DNA of 64,000 nucleotides, taken from NCBI GenBank assembly GCA_019634955.1, contig JAHCAK010000018.1, positions 1-64,000 on the forward strand, read 5' to 3'. This DNA is from Burkholderiales bacterium. GTDB taxonomy: Bacteria; Pseudomonadota; Gammaproteobacteria; Burkholderiales; Usitatibacteraceae. A model generated the notes under the pieces. It saw only the letters and a list, made by a program, of their open reading frames with translations, had not been told where the DNA came from and searched no databases. A program made the position numbers and the translations under genes. Shown here piece after piece: positions 16,957 to 26,058 of this stretch (the stretch's first letter is position 1; the number at the start of each line of letters is the position of its first letter).

Positions 16957-19900
16957 CTACTGGCACGCCTCGCATTCGGGGTTGTCGATGGAGCAGAACT
17001 TGCCCGCCGCCTCCGCCGACCCCTCGCCCGCCCCCATGCCCGAGGCGCCGAGGCCGCCGTGGGCCGGCACGGCGTTCAACTCCCCACCCTTGCCCGTGGA
17101 CTTCTCGGCGCTGGTGGCGGCGAGCGTGCGCAGGTAGTAGGTGGTCTTGAGGCCCCGCAGCCAGGCGAGCTTGTAGGTCTCGTCGAGCTTCTTGCCCGAG
17201 GCGCCGGCCATGTAGATGTTGAGCGACTGCGCCTGGTCGATCCACTTCTGGCGGCGCGCGGCGGCCTCCACGATCCACTTGGGCTCCACTTCGAAGGCGG
17301 TGGCGTAGAGGCTGCGCAGCTCCTGCGGCACGCGGTCGATCTTGCCGATGGAGCCGTCGAAGTGCTTCAGGTCCGCGATCATCACGGTGTCCCACAGCCC
17401 GAGCTTCTTGAGATCGCGCACCAGGTGCTCGTTCACCACCGTGAACTCGCCCGAGAGGTTCGACTTCACGTAGAGGTTCTGGTAGTTGGGCTCGATGGAG
17501 GCCGAGACGCCGATGATGTTGGAGATCGTCGCCGTGGGGGCGATCGCCACGCAGTTGGAGTTCCTCATGCCGTGCCTGGCGATCCTCGCGCGAAGGCTCG
17601 CCCAGTCCATGGATTCGGAAGTGTCCACGTCCACGTAGCCGCCGCGCTGCTCGAGCAGCAGGCGAAGCGTGTCCTGCGGGAGGATCCCCTTGTCCCAGAG
17701 GGAGCCCGCGTAGGACGAGTAGCGGCCGCGCTCCTCGGCGAGCTCGGTGGAGGCCCAGTAGGCGTAGTAGCACACCGCCTCCATCGAGCGGTCGGCGAAC
17801 TCGATGGCGGCGTCCGAGGCGTAGGGCACGCGCAGGTCCTGCAGCGCGTCCTGGAAACCCATGATGCCCAGGCCCACGGGGCGGTGGCGGTAGTTGGAGT
17901 CGCGCGCCTTCTTCACCGCGTAGTAGTTGATGTCGATCACGTTGTCGAGCATGCGCATCGCGGTGTGGATGGTGCGCTTGAGCTTCCCGTGGTCGAGGGT
18001 CTTGCCGCCCTGCCCGTCGTCCTTCAGGTGGGCGACCAGGTTCACGCTGCCGAGGTTGCAGACGGCGATCTCGGAGGCGTTGGTGTTCAGGGTTATCTCA
18101 GTACAAAGATTGGACGAGTGCACCACGCCCACGTGCTGCTGCGGGCTGCGGACGTTGCAGGGGTCCTTGAAGGTGATCCACGGGTGGCCCGTCTCGAAGA
18201 GCATCGAGAGCATCTTGCGCCAGAGGGTGAGCGCCGGGATCTTGCGGAAGAGCTTGAGCTCCCCGCGCGCGGCCTTCTCCTCGTAGCGCACGTAGGCCTC
18301 CTCGAAGGCGCGGCCGAACTTGTCGTGCAGGTCCGGGCAGTCGCTGGGCGAGAAGAGCGTCCACTCGCCGCCCTCCATCACGCGCCTCATGAAGAGGTCC
18401 GGGATCCAGTTGGCCGTGTTCATGTCGTGCGTGCGGCGGCGGTCGTCGCCGGTGTTCTTGCGCAGCTCGAGGAACTCCTCGATGTCGAGGTGCCAGGTCT
18501 CGAGATAGCAGCAGACAGCGCCCTTGCGCTTGCCGCCGTTGTGGGCGAGGCCCGCCTCGGTCATGTAGGACTCGTCGGCTTCCACCTTGAGGTCGAAGAC
18601 GAAGGGCTTGGGCGTGATCTCGCGGATCTCCGTGACGCGCGAGAAGAGCTTGCCCTCCAACTCGAGCCAGTTCCGCTTCGTGATCGGCTTCGCGCCGACC
18701 AGGGAGGCGATCTCGGGGACGGCCGGAATGCGCAGGTCGTAGACCTTGGTCGTGCCGCTGAAAGTGGCCGTGGAACCGTCGGAGCGCGTGGCGGTGTGTC
18801 CGTTCTCGCGCTCGCGGCATTGGCCGGCGGTCGGCACGCCCATGCGCAGCAGCTGGTAACGCAGGCCGTCGATGAGGGGCTTCGAAGTGTTGGTGAAGTA
18901 GATCTCCTTGCCGCGAGAGACGCCGCCATCGGTCTCCAGCAGGCCGCGGATCATCGCGAGCGCGTGGGCCCTGGGCAGGTGCGTGAAGCGGCGCGCGATG
19001 CGCTTCTTCCCGGATTCGTCGTAGAGATCTTCATGGGTGAATGGCATGGTGGGCGCCCCGGCGCCGGCGATGCGGCCGGTCGTGCCGTCGCGAACCACGC
19101 CGCGGCCCGAGGCCCAGCGCACCTGGCCGTAGTTCTCGCCACGCGAAATCTCCCAATAGTGGATGTTGCGCTCGGCGAGGTAGGCCCGGGCGAAGGCGAG
19201 ATGGTCGTCCTTCAGCGGATTGCCCGAGACGCCCCACTCGAAGCCATCCTTTGACATGTGCCCGTCGCCCAGCAGGATGCCGTAGAAGCGCGCGTCGTCC
19301 TCGGTGAGGCCGGCGGCGTGGACGACCTCGGTCGGCACCACCTGCGCCACGTAGTCGCCTTCACGCAATTGCCCGGCTTCCACCCATTCCGCCTTCACCT
19401 TGCCCTTGGCGAGCCAGGCGAGCGTGCGGCTGTTCGCCTGCTCCATCGGCACGCCGCGGATGGCGTAGAACGGGTGGCCCGCGGTGACCAGGAGCGGGTC
19501 GATGGCGTGTTTCACCTTGACGGCGACCATCGCGTCCTTCGGATCCTGGTTGTAGGCGTAGCGGCGCTCCACCTCGCGGTACTGGCCACTCTTGCCGAGA
19601 ACGAGGTCGCCCTGCTTCACGTCCTTGATGGCCTTGAGGCCGTCGGCTGTGTACACGCCGGTATCGGGCGCGAAGCACTGGTTCACCGCAACGGCGGTGT
19701 CACTGACTACCTTAAGGAAAGGAATGATCCCCTGGCTCTTCCCGTTCGTCCCCTTGATGTAGGAACCGAGCGCGCGCACCTGCGTCCAGTCGTTGCCGAG
19801 CCCGCCCGCGAACTTCGAGAGCAGCGCGTTCTCCTTGATCGCCTCGTAGATGCCGTCCAGGTCGTCGGGGACGGTGGTGAGGTAGCACGACGAAAGCTGC

Positions 19901-20985
19901 GAGCGCTGCGTCCCCGAATTGAAGAGCGTGGGCGTCGACGACATGAAGTCGAACGTCGAGAGCACGTTGTAGAACTCGATCGCGCGCTCCTCGCGGTTCA
20001 CCTCGTTGATGGAAAGGCCCATCGCCACGCGCATGAAGAAGGCCTGCGGCAGCTCGATGTGGTGGTCGTGGATGTGCAGGAAGTAGCGGTCGTAGAGCGT
20101 CTGCAGCCCGAGGTAGTCGAACTTGAGGTCGCGCGCGGGGTCGAGCGCCTCGCCCAGGCGCCTGAGGTCGAAGGTGCCCAGCTTCTCGTCGAGGAGCTGC
20201 GCCTTGATGCCCTGCTGGATGAAGGCCGGGAAGTACTCGGCGTAGCGCGTGGCCATCTGCTCGTGCGCGACTTCCTCGCCCAGCACCTCGTGGCGGATCG
20301 TGTGCAGCAGCAGGCGCGCGGAGGCGTAGGTGTAGGCCGGGTCCTGCTCGATCAGCATGCGCGCAGCGAGGATGGCGCACTTGTGCACCTCCTCGAGCGG
20401 GACGCCGTCGTAGAGGTCGCGAAGCGTCGCGTCGATGATCTTCCTCGGCTCCACCGCATCGCCCAGCCCCTGGCAGGCGGAGGCGACCAGCGCCTCGAGC
20501 ATGCCGAGTTCGAGCGGCACCTTGGCGCCGTTCACCGTCACGTGCAGCCTGGGCTGGCGGGCCTCGGCGGCCTCCTGCGCGCGGGCGGCGCGCTCGCGGG
20601 CGCGCTCCTCGCGGTAGAGCACATAGGAGCGGGCGACCTGGTGCTCGCCGGCGCGCATGAGAGCGAGCTCGACCTGGTCCTGGATGTCCTCGATGTGGAA
20701 GGTGCCGCCGGAGGGGTGGCGGCGCACGAGCGCGCCCACCACGGCTTGCGTCACGGCCTGCACCTTCTCGCGCACGCCGGCGCTGGCGGCTGCGGTGCCG
20801 CCCGCGACGGCGAGGAAAGCCTTGGTCACGGCGACGGCGATCTTGTCCGGCTCGAAGCCCACGACCGCGCCGTTGCGGCGGATGACCTTGTAGTCCGCGT
20901 ATCGGTCCGGCGAGCCGGCGCCCTCCTCGCTCATCGACGGGTTGGGAAGGGGGGCCGAGGGATCGATATCGGAAGCCAGGCGCAT
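16957..20985 (-). CDS. nrdA: Class Ia ribonucleotide reductase, alpha subunit, interrupted by an intein
   Basis: 1342 codons: a 962-residue NrdA interrupted by a 380-residue intein (residues 437-816). Two ATP-cone-like regions occupy about 30-240, consistent with dATP feedback control. Catalytic features include the Cys in QLSSCYLTT, the Cys pair in SNLCTEI and IAVCNLGSVNL, the PTATISNIIG loop, and a C-terminal CEAC pair for thioredoxin recycling. I start at 20985, which has an AAGGAGAGG site; an in-frame ATG at 21192 would run through the operator region. NrdR-like boxes and a DnaA box lie upstream. The partner nrdB is 11 kb downstream with its own matching promoter. Without intein removal the enzyme could not fold normally, so splicing is essential to activity. 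Confidence 0.95.
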   Translation of the reverse strand: MRLASDIDPSAPLPNPSMSEEGAGSPDRYADYKVIRRNGAVVGFEPDKIAVAVTKAFLAVAGGTAAASAGVREKVQAVTQAVVGALVRRHPSGGTFHIEDIQDQVELALMRAGEHQVARSYVLYREERARERAARAQEAAEARQPRLHVTVNGAKVPLELGMLEALVASACQGLGDAVEPRKIIDATLRDLYDGVPLEEVHKCAILAARMLIEQDPAYTYASARLLLHTIRHEVLGEEVAHEQMATRYAEYFPAFIQQGIKAQLLDEKLGTFDLRRLGEALDPARDLKFDYLGLQTLYDRYFLHIHDHHIELPQAFFMRVAMGLSINEVNREERAIEFYNVLSTFDFMSSTPTLFNSGTQRSQLSSCYLTTVPDDLDGIYEAIKENALLSKFAGGLGNDWTQVRALGSYIKGTNGKSQGIIPFLKVVSDTAVAVNQCFAPDTGVYTADGLKAIKDVKQGDLVLGKSGQYREVERRYAYNQDPKDAMVAVKVKHAIDPLLVTAGHPFYAIRGVPMEQANSRTLAWLAKGKVKAEWVEAGQLREGDYVAQVVPTEVVHAAGLTEDDARFYGILLGDGHMSKDGFEWGVSGNPLKDDHLAFARAYLAERNIHYWEISRGENYGQVRWASGRGVVRDGTTGRIAGAGAPTMPFTHEDLYDESGKKRIARRFTHLPRAHALAMIRGLLETDGGVSRGKEIYFTNTSKPLIDGLRYQLLRMGVPTAGQCRERENGHTATRSDGSTATFSGTTKVYDLRIPAVPEIASLVGAKPITKRNWLELEGKLFSRVTEIREITPKPFVFDLKVEADESYMTEAGLAHNGGKRKGAVCCYLETWHLDIEEFLELRKNTGDDRRRTHDMNTANWIPDLFMRRVMEGGEWTLFSPSDCPDLHDKFGRAFEEAYVRYEEKAARGELKLFRKIPALTLWRKMLSMLFETGHPWITFKDPCNVRSPQQHVGVVHSSNLCTEITLNTNASEIAVCNLGSVNLVAHLKDDGQGGKTLDHGKLKRTIHTAMRMLDNVIDINYYAVKKARDSNYRHRPVGLGIMGFQDALQDLRVPYASDAAIEFADRSMEAVCYYAYWASTELAEERGRYSSYAGSLWDKGILPQDTLRLLLEQRGGYVDVDTSESMDWASLRARIARHGMRNSNCVAIAPTATISNIIGVSASIEPNYQNLYVKSNLSGEFTVVNEHLVRDLKKLGLWDTVMIADLKHFDGSIGKIDRVPQELRSLYATAFEVEPKWIVEAAARRQKWIDQAQSLNIYMAGASGKKLDETYKLAWLRGLKTTYYLRTLAATSAEKSTGKGGELNAVPAHGGLGASGMGAGEGSAEAAGKFCSIDNPECEACQ
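18538..19677 (-). other. Intein with LAGLIDADG-type endonuclease domain inside NrdA
   Basis: 380 residues. Block A begins with Cys1 (CFAPDTGVYT), block B holds VTAGHPFYA at 64-72, block F is PFVFDLKV at 358-365, and the terminal block is LAHN (377-380). Two LAGLIDADG-like helices are visible, FYGILLGDG (131-139) and IRGLLETDG (243-251), so the homing endonuclease may still be active. The flanks join as AVNQ and GGKRKGAVC, which is the intact NrdA sequence as I know it. The residue after the terminal Asn is therefore Gly, not the usual Cys, Ser or Thr. That would make splicing chemically unusual. Confidence 0.9.
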
Positions 20986-21099
20986 GGGTCCTCTCCTTGT
21001 GTACGGCTGTTCTTGGGGCGGGCGGGCCGCTGGGAGCGCCGCCGGCGATTCGGGTCTCGGGCAGGGCCCCGGGAGTTGCTCCCAAGGTCCTGTTTTCAT

Positions 21100-21108
21100 T
21101 GTGGATAA
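21100..21108. promoter_or_regulatory. DnaA box in the nrdA promoter region
   Basis: TGTGGATAA, the perfect complement of TTATCCACA, is 115 bp upstream of the nrdA ATG. A second 8-of-9 match in the other orientation lies at 21128-21136. The nrdB promoter region contains the same perfect 9-mer. Confidence 0.6.
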
Positions 21109-21154
21109 CGCGATGTTTTCCCCGCGGATATCCACAAGTTGTTCGATGCCTTGC

Positions 21155-21202
21155 CCACAACATCTAGTACCGGCGAGCAAGAGTGGCCACAAAGTCTAGT
21201 AA
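21155..21202 (-). promoter_or_regulatory. Paired NrdR-like boxes upstream of nrdA
   Basis: CCACAACATCTAGTAC (21155-21170) and CCACAAAGTCTAGTAA (21187-21202) agree with each other at 12 of 16 positions and are 16 bp apart. The first matches the NrdR consensus at 12 positions. The remainder of the 20986-21427 stretch holds the DnaA boxes, a GGCGC-AA-GCGCC hairpin (21215-21226) and the palindrome at 21377. Confidence 0.65.
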
Positions 21203-21376
21203 AGGAAAAACACAGGCGCAAGCGCCCGCAGAAACATTTTTTTCGTAAGGGAAATCAGGCCCTTGGGCGGGATTGCTGCGTAACGATTGAGCAACATCCC
21301 CGCAACGCGAGCATCCACGCGGGTTTCACGACATCGGGCCTTTCGCAAGCCCTACCGACAGATGGGACAGACCCCG

Positions 21377-21426
21377 GGGACGTACCCCGGGGACGTACCC
21401 GCGGGTACGTCCCCGGGGTACGTCCC
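21377..21426. repeat. 50-bp perfect palindrome at the 3' end of the SDR gene
   Basis: Two 24-bp arms (21377-21400 and 21403-21426) flank a 2-bp centre. Each arm itself contains two copies of GGGACGTACCC-like units. It begins one base beyond the SDR stop codon, so it could form the end of that transcript. No T-run follows. Confidence 0.85.
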
Positions 21427-21427
21427 G

Positions 21428-22258
21428 CTAGAGGCGGACGAGGGTGGGGACGCGGTCGGCGAGGATGTCTTCGAGGCGGGATTTGACGCCGGACCTCGAG
21501 TTCGCGTGGGTCAGCACGTAGAAGCGCTTCTCGTCGATGGCCGTGAAGAGGGCCTTCGCGGCATCGCGGGGCTCGATGCCCTGCGAGACGGCCTGGTGCA
21601 CGGCGCCGACCATCTTCTGCGCCACGGGGTCGAGCGCCTCGGGCCGGGTGACCTCGCCCGCGGTGCGGTTGCGCTCGGAGAGCGCGATGCGCGTCCTCAC
21701 CCAGCCCGGGCAGAGGACGCTCGCGCCGATCTTAGCGCCGCGCACGGTGAGATCGTGGTGCAGCCCCTCCATCACCGTCACCACCGCGTGCTTGCTCGCG
21801 TTGTAGGCCGCCATGGAGGGCAGCGACAGGAGCCCCGCCATCGAGGCCGTGGCCGACACGTGGCCCGGCTCGCCGGAAGCGAGCATGCGCGGCAGGAAGG
21901 CTCGCAGCGCGTTCGTGACGCCGTACAGGTTCACGCCCATGACCCACTCCCAGTCGCCGGGCGTGGTCTCCCACACGGGCTTGGCGCACGCGACCCCCGC
22001 ATTCGCCACGAGCAGCCGCACGCCGCCGAAGCGCGAGAACGCGAAAGCGGCGAGCGCGTCGACTTCCGCCGCCTTCGAGACATCGGTGCGAAGCCCTTCG
22101 ATCTCGGCGCCGGCCGCACGCAGCGCCGCCACGGTCGCCTCCAGCCGAAGCGCGTCGATGTCCGCCAGCACGAGCCGCATGCCGCGCGCGGCCGCCTCCT
22201 CAGCGATCGCCCGGCCGATGCCCTCGGCCGCGCCCGTGATCACCGCCGTGCCGGTCAT
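21428..22258 (-). CDS. Short-chain dehydrogenase/reductase
   Basis: A 276-residue classical SDR. The NAD(P)-binding motif is TGAAEGIG (8-15), NAG is at about 86-88, and the catalytic Ser, Tyr and Lys are found in SATASMAG and YNASK. An Asp at the end of the second strand (LADID) favours NAD over NADP. The substrate is not evident. It lies 4 bp after a phosphotransferase gene and an acyl-CoA dehydrogenase gene on the same strand, a combination often seen in fatty-acid or xenobiotic acyl-CoA degradation. Confidence 0.9.
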   Translation of the reverse strand: MTGTAVITGAAEGIGRAIAEEAAARGMRLVLADIDALRLEATVAALRAAGAEIEGLRTDVSKAAEVDALAAFAFSRFGGVRLLVANAGVACAKPVWETTPGDWEWVMGVNLYGVTNALRAFLPRMLASGEPGHVSATASMAGLLSLPSMAAYNASKHAVVTVMEGLHHDLTVRGAKIGASVLCPGWVRTRIALSERNRTAGEVTRPEALDPVAQKMVGAVHQAVSQGIEPRDAAKALFTAIDEKRFYVLTHANSRSGVKSRLEDILADRVPTLVRL

Positions 22259-22262
22259 GGGG

Positions 22263-23330
22263 TCAGACCCCGCAAAGGCGACGGCAGCGGCCGTCGAGGT
22301 AATCGACCAGCGGCCCGAACCGCGCGAACTGCGGGTCCTTCGTGGCGCCCTCGCGGTAGCGCCGCCAGATCTGCTGCACGATCACCGCGAGGCGGAAGAG
22401 CCCGAAGGCGAGGTAGAAATCGAAGTTCGCCACCGGCAGCCCCGTGCGCGCCGCGTAGTACGCCACGACCTCGCTGCGGGTGAGCATGCCCGGCGCGTTG
22501 GTGGGCTGGCGGCGCGTGGCGCGGAAGTACTCGTCGTCGCCCGCCTCCACCCAGTAGGCGAGCGAGTTGCCGAGGTCCATGAGCGGGTCGCCGAGCGTGG
22601 CCATCTCCCAGTCCAGCACGCCGATCACGCGCAGCGGGTCCGCGGGGTCGAGCACCACGTTGTCGAAGCGGAAGTCGCCGTGGATCACGCGGATGGCGAC
22701 CTCGCCCGCGGGGCGGTTTGCGGCGAGCCAGCCCATCACCGCCTCGAAATCGCTCACGTCGCTGGTGCGCGCGTCGCGGAAGCGCCGGCTCCAGCCTTCC
22801 ACCTGCCGCTGCACGTAGCCCTCGCCCTTGCCGATCGCGAGCAGCTCCGGCGTGAGGGGGATCGCGTGCAGCTCCACCAGCTTGTCGATCACGCCCTCGC
22901 ACAGCCGCCGCGTGGTGGCCGCGTCGAACCCCAGCCCCGCGGGCAGGTCCTGCCGCGGGATGATTCCCGCGATCCGCTCCATCACGAAGAAGTCGCAGCC
23001 CATCACCACCGGGTCGTCGCACACGAGGAGCACCTCGGGCACCACGGGATACGCGGGCCGCACGAGCCGCATCACGCGCGCCTCGCGCAGCATGTCGTGC
23101 GCCGTCTTCGCCTTGTGGCCGAACGGCGGGCGGCGCAGCACGAGGTCCCGGCCCGGGTAGCGCAGCAGGTAGGTGAGGTTCGAGGCGCCGCGAGCGAACT
23201 GGCCCGCCTCGGGCGGCCCGGCGAGCCCGGGAATGCGCTTCCTGAGGTAGCGGTCGACCCGCGCGAGGTCGAGCTCCTCGCCCGCGCGCACCGGCCCCGC
23301 CTGGTCGACGACCTCCGCGGCTTCGATCAT
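22263..23330 (-). CDS. ACAD10/11-like phosphotransferase family protein
   Basis: A 355-residue kinase-fold protein with the aminoglycoside-phosphotransferase catalytic loop [11 protein letters not shown] (about 210-220) and the metal motif [13 protein letters not shown]. In eukaryotic ACAD10/ACAD11 this domain is fused to an acyl-CoA dehydrogenase and phosphorylates 4-hydroxy-acyl-CoA. Here the equivalent dehydrogenase is the adjacent upstream gene, overlapping by 4 bases (ATGA). That pairing supports a role in degrading 4-hydroxy acids. The SDR follows 4 bp later. Confidence 0.88.
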   Translation of the reverse strand: MIEAAEVVDQAGPVRAGEELDLARVDRYLRKRIPGLAGPPEAGQFARGASNLTYLLRYPGRDLVLRRPPFGHKAKTAHDMLREARVMRLVRPAYPVVPEVLLVCDDPVVMGCDFFVMERIAGIIPRQDLPAGLGFDAATTRRLCEGVIDKLVELHAIPLTPELLAIGKGEGYVQRQVEGWSRRFRDARTSDVSDFEAVMGWLAANRPAGEVAIRVIHGDFRFDNVVLDPADPLRVIGVLDWEMATLGDPLMDLGNSLAYWVEAGDDEYFRATRRQPTNAPGMLTRSEVVAYYAARTGLPVANFDFYLAFGLFRLAVIVQQIWRRYREGATKDPQFARFGPLVDYLDGRCRRLCGV

Positions 23331-24565
23331 GCGGCGGCTTCCCCTTCGCGAAGCGCCCGCTGCCGGCGCAACTCGAGCTTGGCAACGAGCCCGCGGTGCA
23401 CCTCGTCCGGCCCGTCGGCGATGCGCAGGATGCGCGCGTAGCCCATGAGCGCGGTGAGCGGGAAGTCGTCGGAAACGCCCGCGCCGCCGTGCACCTGGAT
23501 CGCCGCGTCGATCACCTTCTGCGCCATGTTGGGCGCCACCACCTTGATCTGCGAGATCTCGCTCATCGCGCCCTTGGCGCCCACGGTGTCCATCATCCAT
23601 GCCGCCTTGAGCGTGAGGAGCCGCGCCTGCTCGATCGCCATGCGGGCGTTGGCGATCACGTCGGCGTTGCCGCCCAGCGCGGAAAGGGGCTTGCCGAAGG
23701 CGACGCGGCTGTCCGCCCGCGCGCACAGGAGGGAGAGCGCCCGCTCCGCCGCGCCGATCACGCGCATGCAGTGGTGGATGCGCCCGGGGCCCAGGCGCCC
23801 CTGCGCGATCTCGAAGCCGCGGCCGATGCCGGCGATGACGTTCGATGCCGGCACGCGCACCTTGTCGAAGGTGACCTCGCCGTGGCCCGAGGGCTCGTCG
23901 TAGACGCCGAACGAGGGGACCATCCGCTCGATCCGCACGCCCGGCGTGTCCAGCGGCACCAGCACCATCGAGTGCCGGCGGTGCTTGTCCGCGGCCGGGT
24001 CCGAGAGCCCCATGAAGATCGCCACGCGGCAGTGCGGGTGGCCGAGGCCGCTGCTCCACCACTTGCGGCCGTTGAGCACCACCTCGTTGCCCTCGAGGAC
24101 GGCGGTCGCGCGCATGTTGGTCGCGTCGCTCGAGGCCACCTCCGGCTCCGTCATGCAGAAGGCCGAGCGGATCTCGCCCGCCAGCAGCGGCCGCAGCCAG
24201 CGCTCCTTCTGCTCCTCCGACCCGTAGAGCGCCAGCACCTCCATGTTGCCGGTGTCTGGCGCGTTGCAGTTGAAGACTTCGGGCGCGATGAGCGAGTGGC
24301 CGGTGAGCTCGGCGACCGGCGCGTAGTCCGCGTTCGAGAGCCCCGCGCCCAGGCCCGCGTGCGGCAGGAAGAGGTTCCAGAGCCCCTCGCGCCGCGCGCG
24401 CTCCTTGAGGGATTCCATGATGGCGGGCTGCTTCCAGCGCCGCCAGTCGGCGCCTCCCACCAGCTCGTCGGCGTAGCCGGGCTCGGCGGGCAGCACGTGG
24501 TCGCGCATGAAGGCCCGCATGCGCGCGATGAAATCGGCGGCCTTGGGGGAGGGAGCGAAGTCCAT
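23327..24565 (-). CDS. Acyl-CoA dehydrogenase
   Basis: A 412-residue FAD enzyme that oxidises an acyl-CoA to the 2-enoyl form and passes electrons to ETF. The family blocks are present: [17 protein letters not shown] near 140, [12 protein letters not shown] near 170, and [15 protein letters not shown] near 365. It overlaps the phosphotransferase gene by 4 bases, matching the bacterial split version of ACAD11. The chain-length preference cannot be read from the sequence. Confidence 0.93.
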   Translation of the reverse strand: MDFAPSPKAADFIARMRAFMRDHVLPAEPGYADELVGGADWRRWKQPAIMESLKERARREGLWNLFLPHAGLGAGLSNADYAPVAELTGHSLIAPEVFNCNAPDTGNMEVLALYGSEEQKERWLRPLLAGEIRSAFCMTEPEVASSDATNMRATAVLEGNEVVLNGRKWWSSGLGHPHCRVAIFMGLSDPAADKHRRHSMVLVPLDTPGVRIERMVPSFGVYDEPSGHGEVTFDKVRVPASNVIAGIGRGFEIAQGRLGPGRIHHCMRVIGAAERALSLLCARADSRVAFGKPLSALGGNADVIANARMAIEQARLLTLKAAWMMDTVGAKGAMSEISQIKVVAPNMAQKVIDAAIQVHGGAGVSDDFPLTALMGYARILRIADGPDEVHRGLVAKLELRRQRALREGEAAA

Positions 24566-24577
24566 GGAGGTGTCCGT

Positions 24578-25165
24578 TCAGGCGCCGATCGCGGCGCGGT
24601 AGCGTGGCCAGTCGAAGTGGGCGCCGGGGTCGGTCTTCCTGCCCGGCGCGATGTCGGAATGCCCGGCGAGGTCCAGCACGCCGTAGCGGTCGAAGAGCGC
24701 GCGCGTGAGTTCCGCGAGCGACTCGTACTGCGCGTCCGCGTAGGGCCAGTAGTCGGTCCCCTCCAGCTCGATGCCGATGGAGAAGTCGTTGCAGCGCTCG
24801 CGGCCCTTCCACGCCGACTTCCCGGCGTGCCAGGCGCGCAGCTCGCAGGGCACGTACTGGATCACCTCGCCCTCGCGCCGCACGAGGAAGTGCGCGGAGA
24901 CGCGCACGCCCGCGAGCCCCGCGAAGTACGGGTGCGCGCCCGGGTGCAGGCGGTCGAGGAAGAGGTCCGTGATCCACTCGCCGCCGAATTCCCCCGGCGG
25001 CAGCGAGATGCCGTGGATCACCACGAGCGAGATCGCCGCGTCTTCCGGCCTCGCATCGCAATTGGGCGAGGGAATCCAGCTCGCCCCCGCGCACATCCCG
25101 CCGATGTCCACGAGGAAGCGCGGGGCGGGCGCCGCCGCGCCGGGCTCGGTCCCGAACGGGTTCAC
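24578..25165 (-). CDS. ampD: 1,6-anhydro-N-acetylmuramyl-L-alanine amidase AmpD
   Basis: A 195-residue cytoplasmic amidase that cleaves the stem peptide from anhydro-muropeptides during cell-wall recycling. The zinc ligands are in VVIHGISLP, LAGHSDIAPGRKTDPG (His and Asp). There is no signal peptide, as expected for AmpD. It is slightly longer than E. coli AmpD at the N-terminus (an Ala/Pro-rich segment of about 15 residues). It overlaps the GNAT gene by 4 bases at the end of the pilSR operon, a usual betaproteobacterial arrangement. Confidence 0.94.
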   Translation of the reverse strand: MNPFGTEPGAAAPAPRFLVDIGGMCAGASWIPSPNCDARPEDAAISLVVIHGISLPPGEFGGEWITDLFLDRLHPGAHPYFAGLAGVRVSAHFLVRREGEVIQYVPCELRAWHAGKSAWKGRERCNDFSIGIELEGTDYWPYADAQYESLAELTRALFDRYGVLDLAGHSDIAPGRKTDPGAHFDWPRYRAAIGA

Positions 25166-25683
25166 GGCAGCACGTGGTAGAAGATCGTCGTGCCGTGGCG
25201 CGCGCCGTCGGGCTCGATGGTGAAGCCCGGGATCTCGCCCGCGCGCGTGTAGCCCATGCTCTCGTAGAGGCGCTCGCCGGCATCGCCCGTGCGCGTGTCG
25301 AGGATGAGCAGGCGCCGGCCGCGGAAGGCGGCCTCGACGTGCGCGGCCGAGAGCAGCGCCCGGCCCAGCCCGTGGCCGCGGTGGGTGCCGCGCACGATGA
25401 GCTTGCGGATCTCGGCGCGGTGGTGGCCGTTCTGGCGGTCGGCGAGCAGCAACTGCACCGTGCCCACCACCTCGCCGCCATCCTCCGCCACGAGGAGCAC
25501 CAGCTTCTCGTGGATCATGCCCTGCATCACCTCGCGCCAGTAGAGCACGGCGTCCGCCTGCGACATCGGCATCCAGAAGCCGAGCGAGGCGCCGGTGTTC
25601 ACGGCGTCCAGCAGGAGCTGGGAGAGCTGCGGGAGGATTTCGGCGAACCGGTCCAGGTTCACCGTCCGGATCCTTGCGGTCAT
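25162..25683 (-). CDS. GNAT family N-acetyltransferase
   Basis: A 173-residue single GNAT domain. The acetyl-CoA-binding segment RGTHRGHGLGRALL is near 105-118, preceded by VGTVQLLLADRQNGHHRAEIRKLIV. The substrate is unknown. I start at 25683, where the ATG overlaps the stop of the tautomerase-like gene by 4 bases; it is in turn coupled to ampD. Confidence 0.88.
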   Translation of the reverse strand: MTARIRTVNLDRFAEILPQLSQLLLDAVNTGASLGFWMPMSQADAVLYWREVMQGMIHEKLVLLVAEDGGEVVGTVQLLLADRQNGHHRAEIRKLIVRGTHRGHGLGRALLSAAHVEAAFRGRRLLILDTRTGDAGERLYESMGYTRAGEIPGFTIEPDGARHGTTIFYHVLP

Positions 25684-26045
25684 TTCACGACCTTTCCGCC
25701 GAAGGCGATGCGCCCCTTCGCCGCCGGCTGAAGCAGAACGTGGACGTTCTCCGCGGGGCGCCCGGCCAGGCCCGCCACCACCTGCGTCACCTGCGCCACC
25801 AGGCGGTCGAGCGCCTCGCCCTCGGGCGGCGCCGAGGCGGTCATCGTCACGAAGACGGGGCTCGCGCGGCCGTCTCCCTCGCCGCTCTCCGCGTAGGCCT
25901 CGGGCGCGAGCGAGCGCAGCCGCACCCACGCCTTCCCGGGGGCCGCGCCCAGCGCGTTGCCGAGCGCATCCGCGAGCCGCGATGCGAGGCCCGGCGCCAC
26001 CGCCTCCCCCGCGCGCCGCACGATCTCGATGTCGAAGATGGGCAT
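25680..26045 (-). CDS. Tautomerase-superfamily-like protein (tandem repeat form)
   Basis: A 121-residue protein starting MPIFDIEIV, with Pro at position 2 as in the catalytic tautomerases. It seems to consist of two related halves: LADALGNALGAAPGKAWVRL near 25-44 and the segment ending GRIAFGGKVV at the C-terminus, both resembling 4-oxalocrotonate tautomerase units. Function is unassigned. It lies 13 bp after pilR and overlaps the GNAT gene. Confidence 0.65.
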   Translation of the reverse strand: MPIFDIEIVRRAGEAVAPGLASRLADALGNALGAAPGKAWVRLRSLAPEAYAESGEGDGRASPVFVTMTASAPPEGEALDRLVAQVTQVVAGLAGRPAENVHVLLQPAAKGRIAFGGKVVK

Positions 26046-26058
26046 GGCCGGCCGCGCC

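Noticed and set aside
20986-21192. Longer nrdA start at 21192
   Set aside because: It would encode the DnaA and NrdR-like sites; the ATG at 20985 has a strong ribosome binding site.
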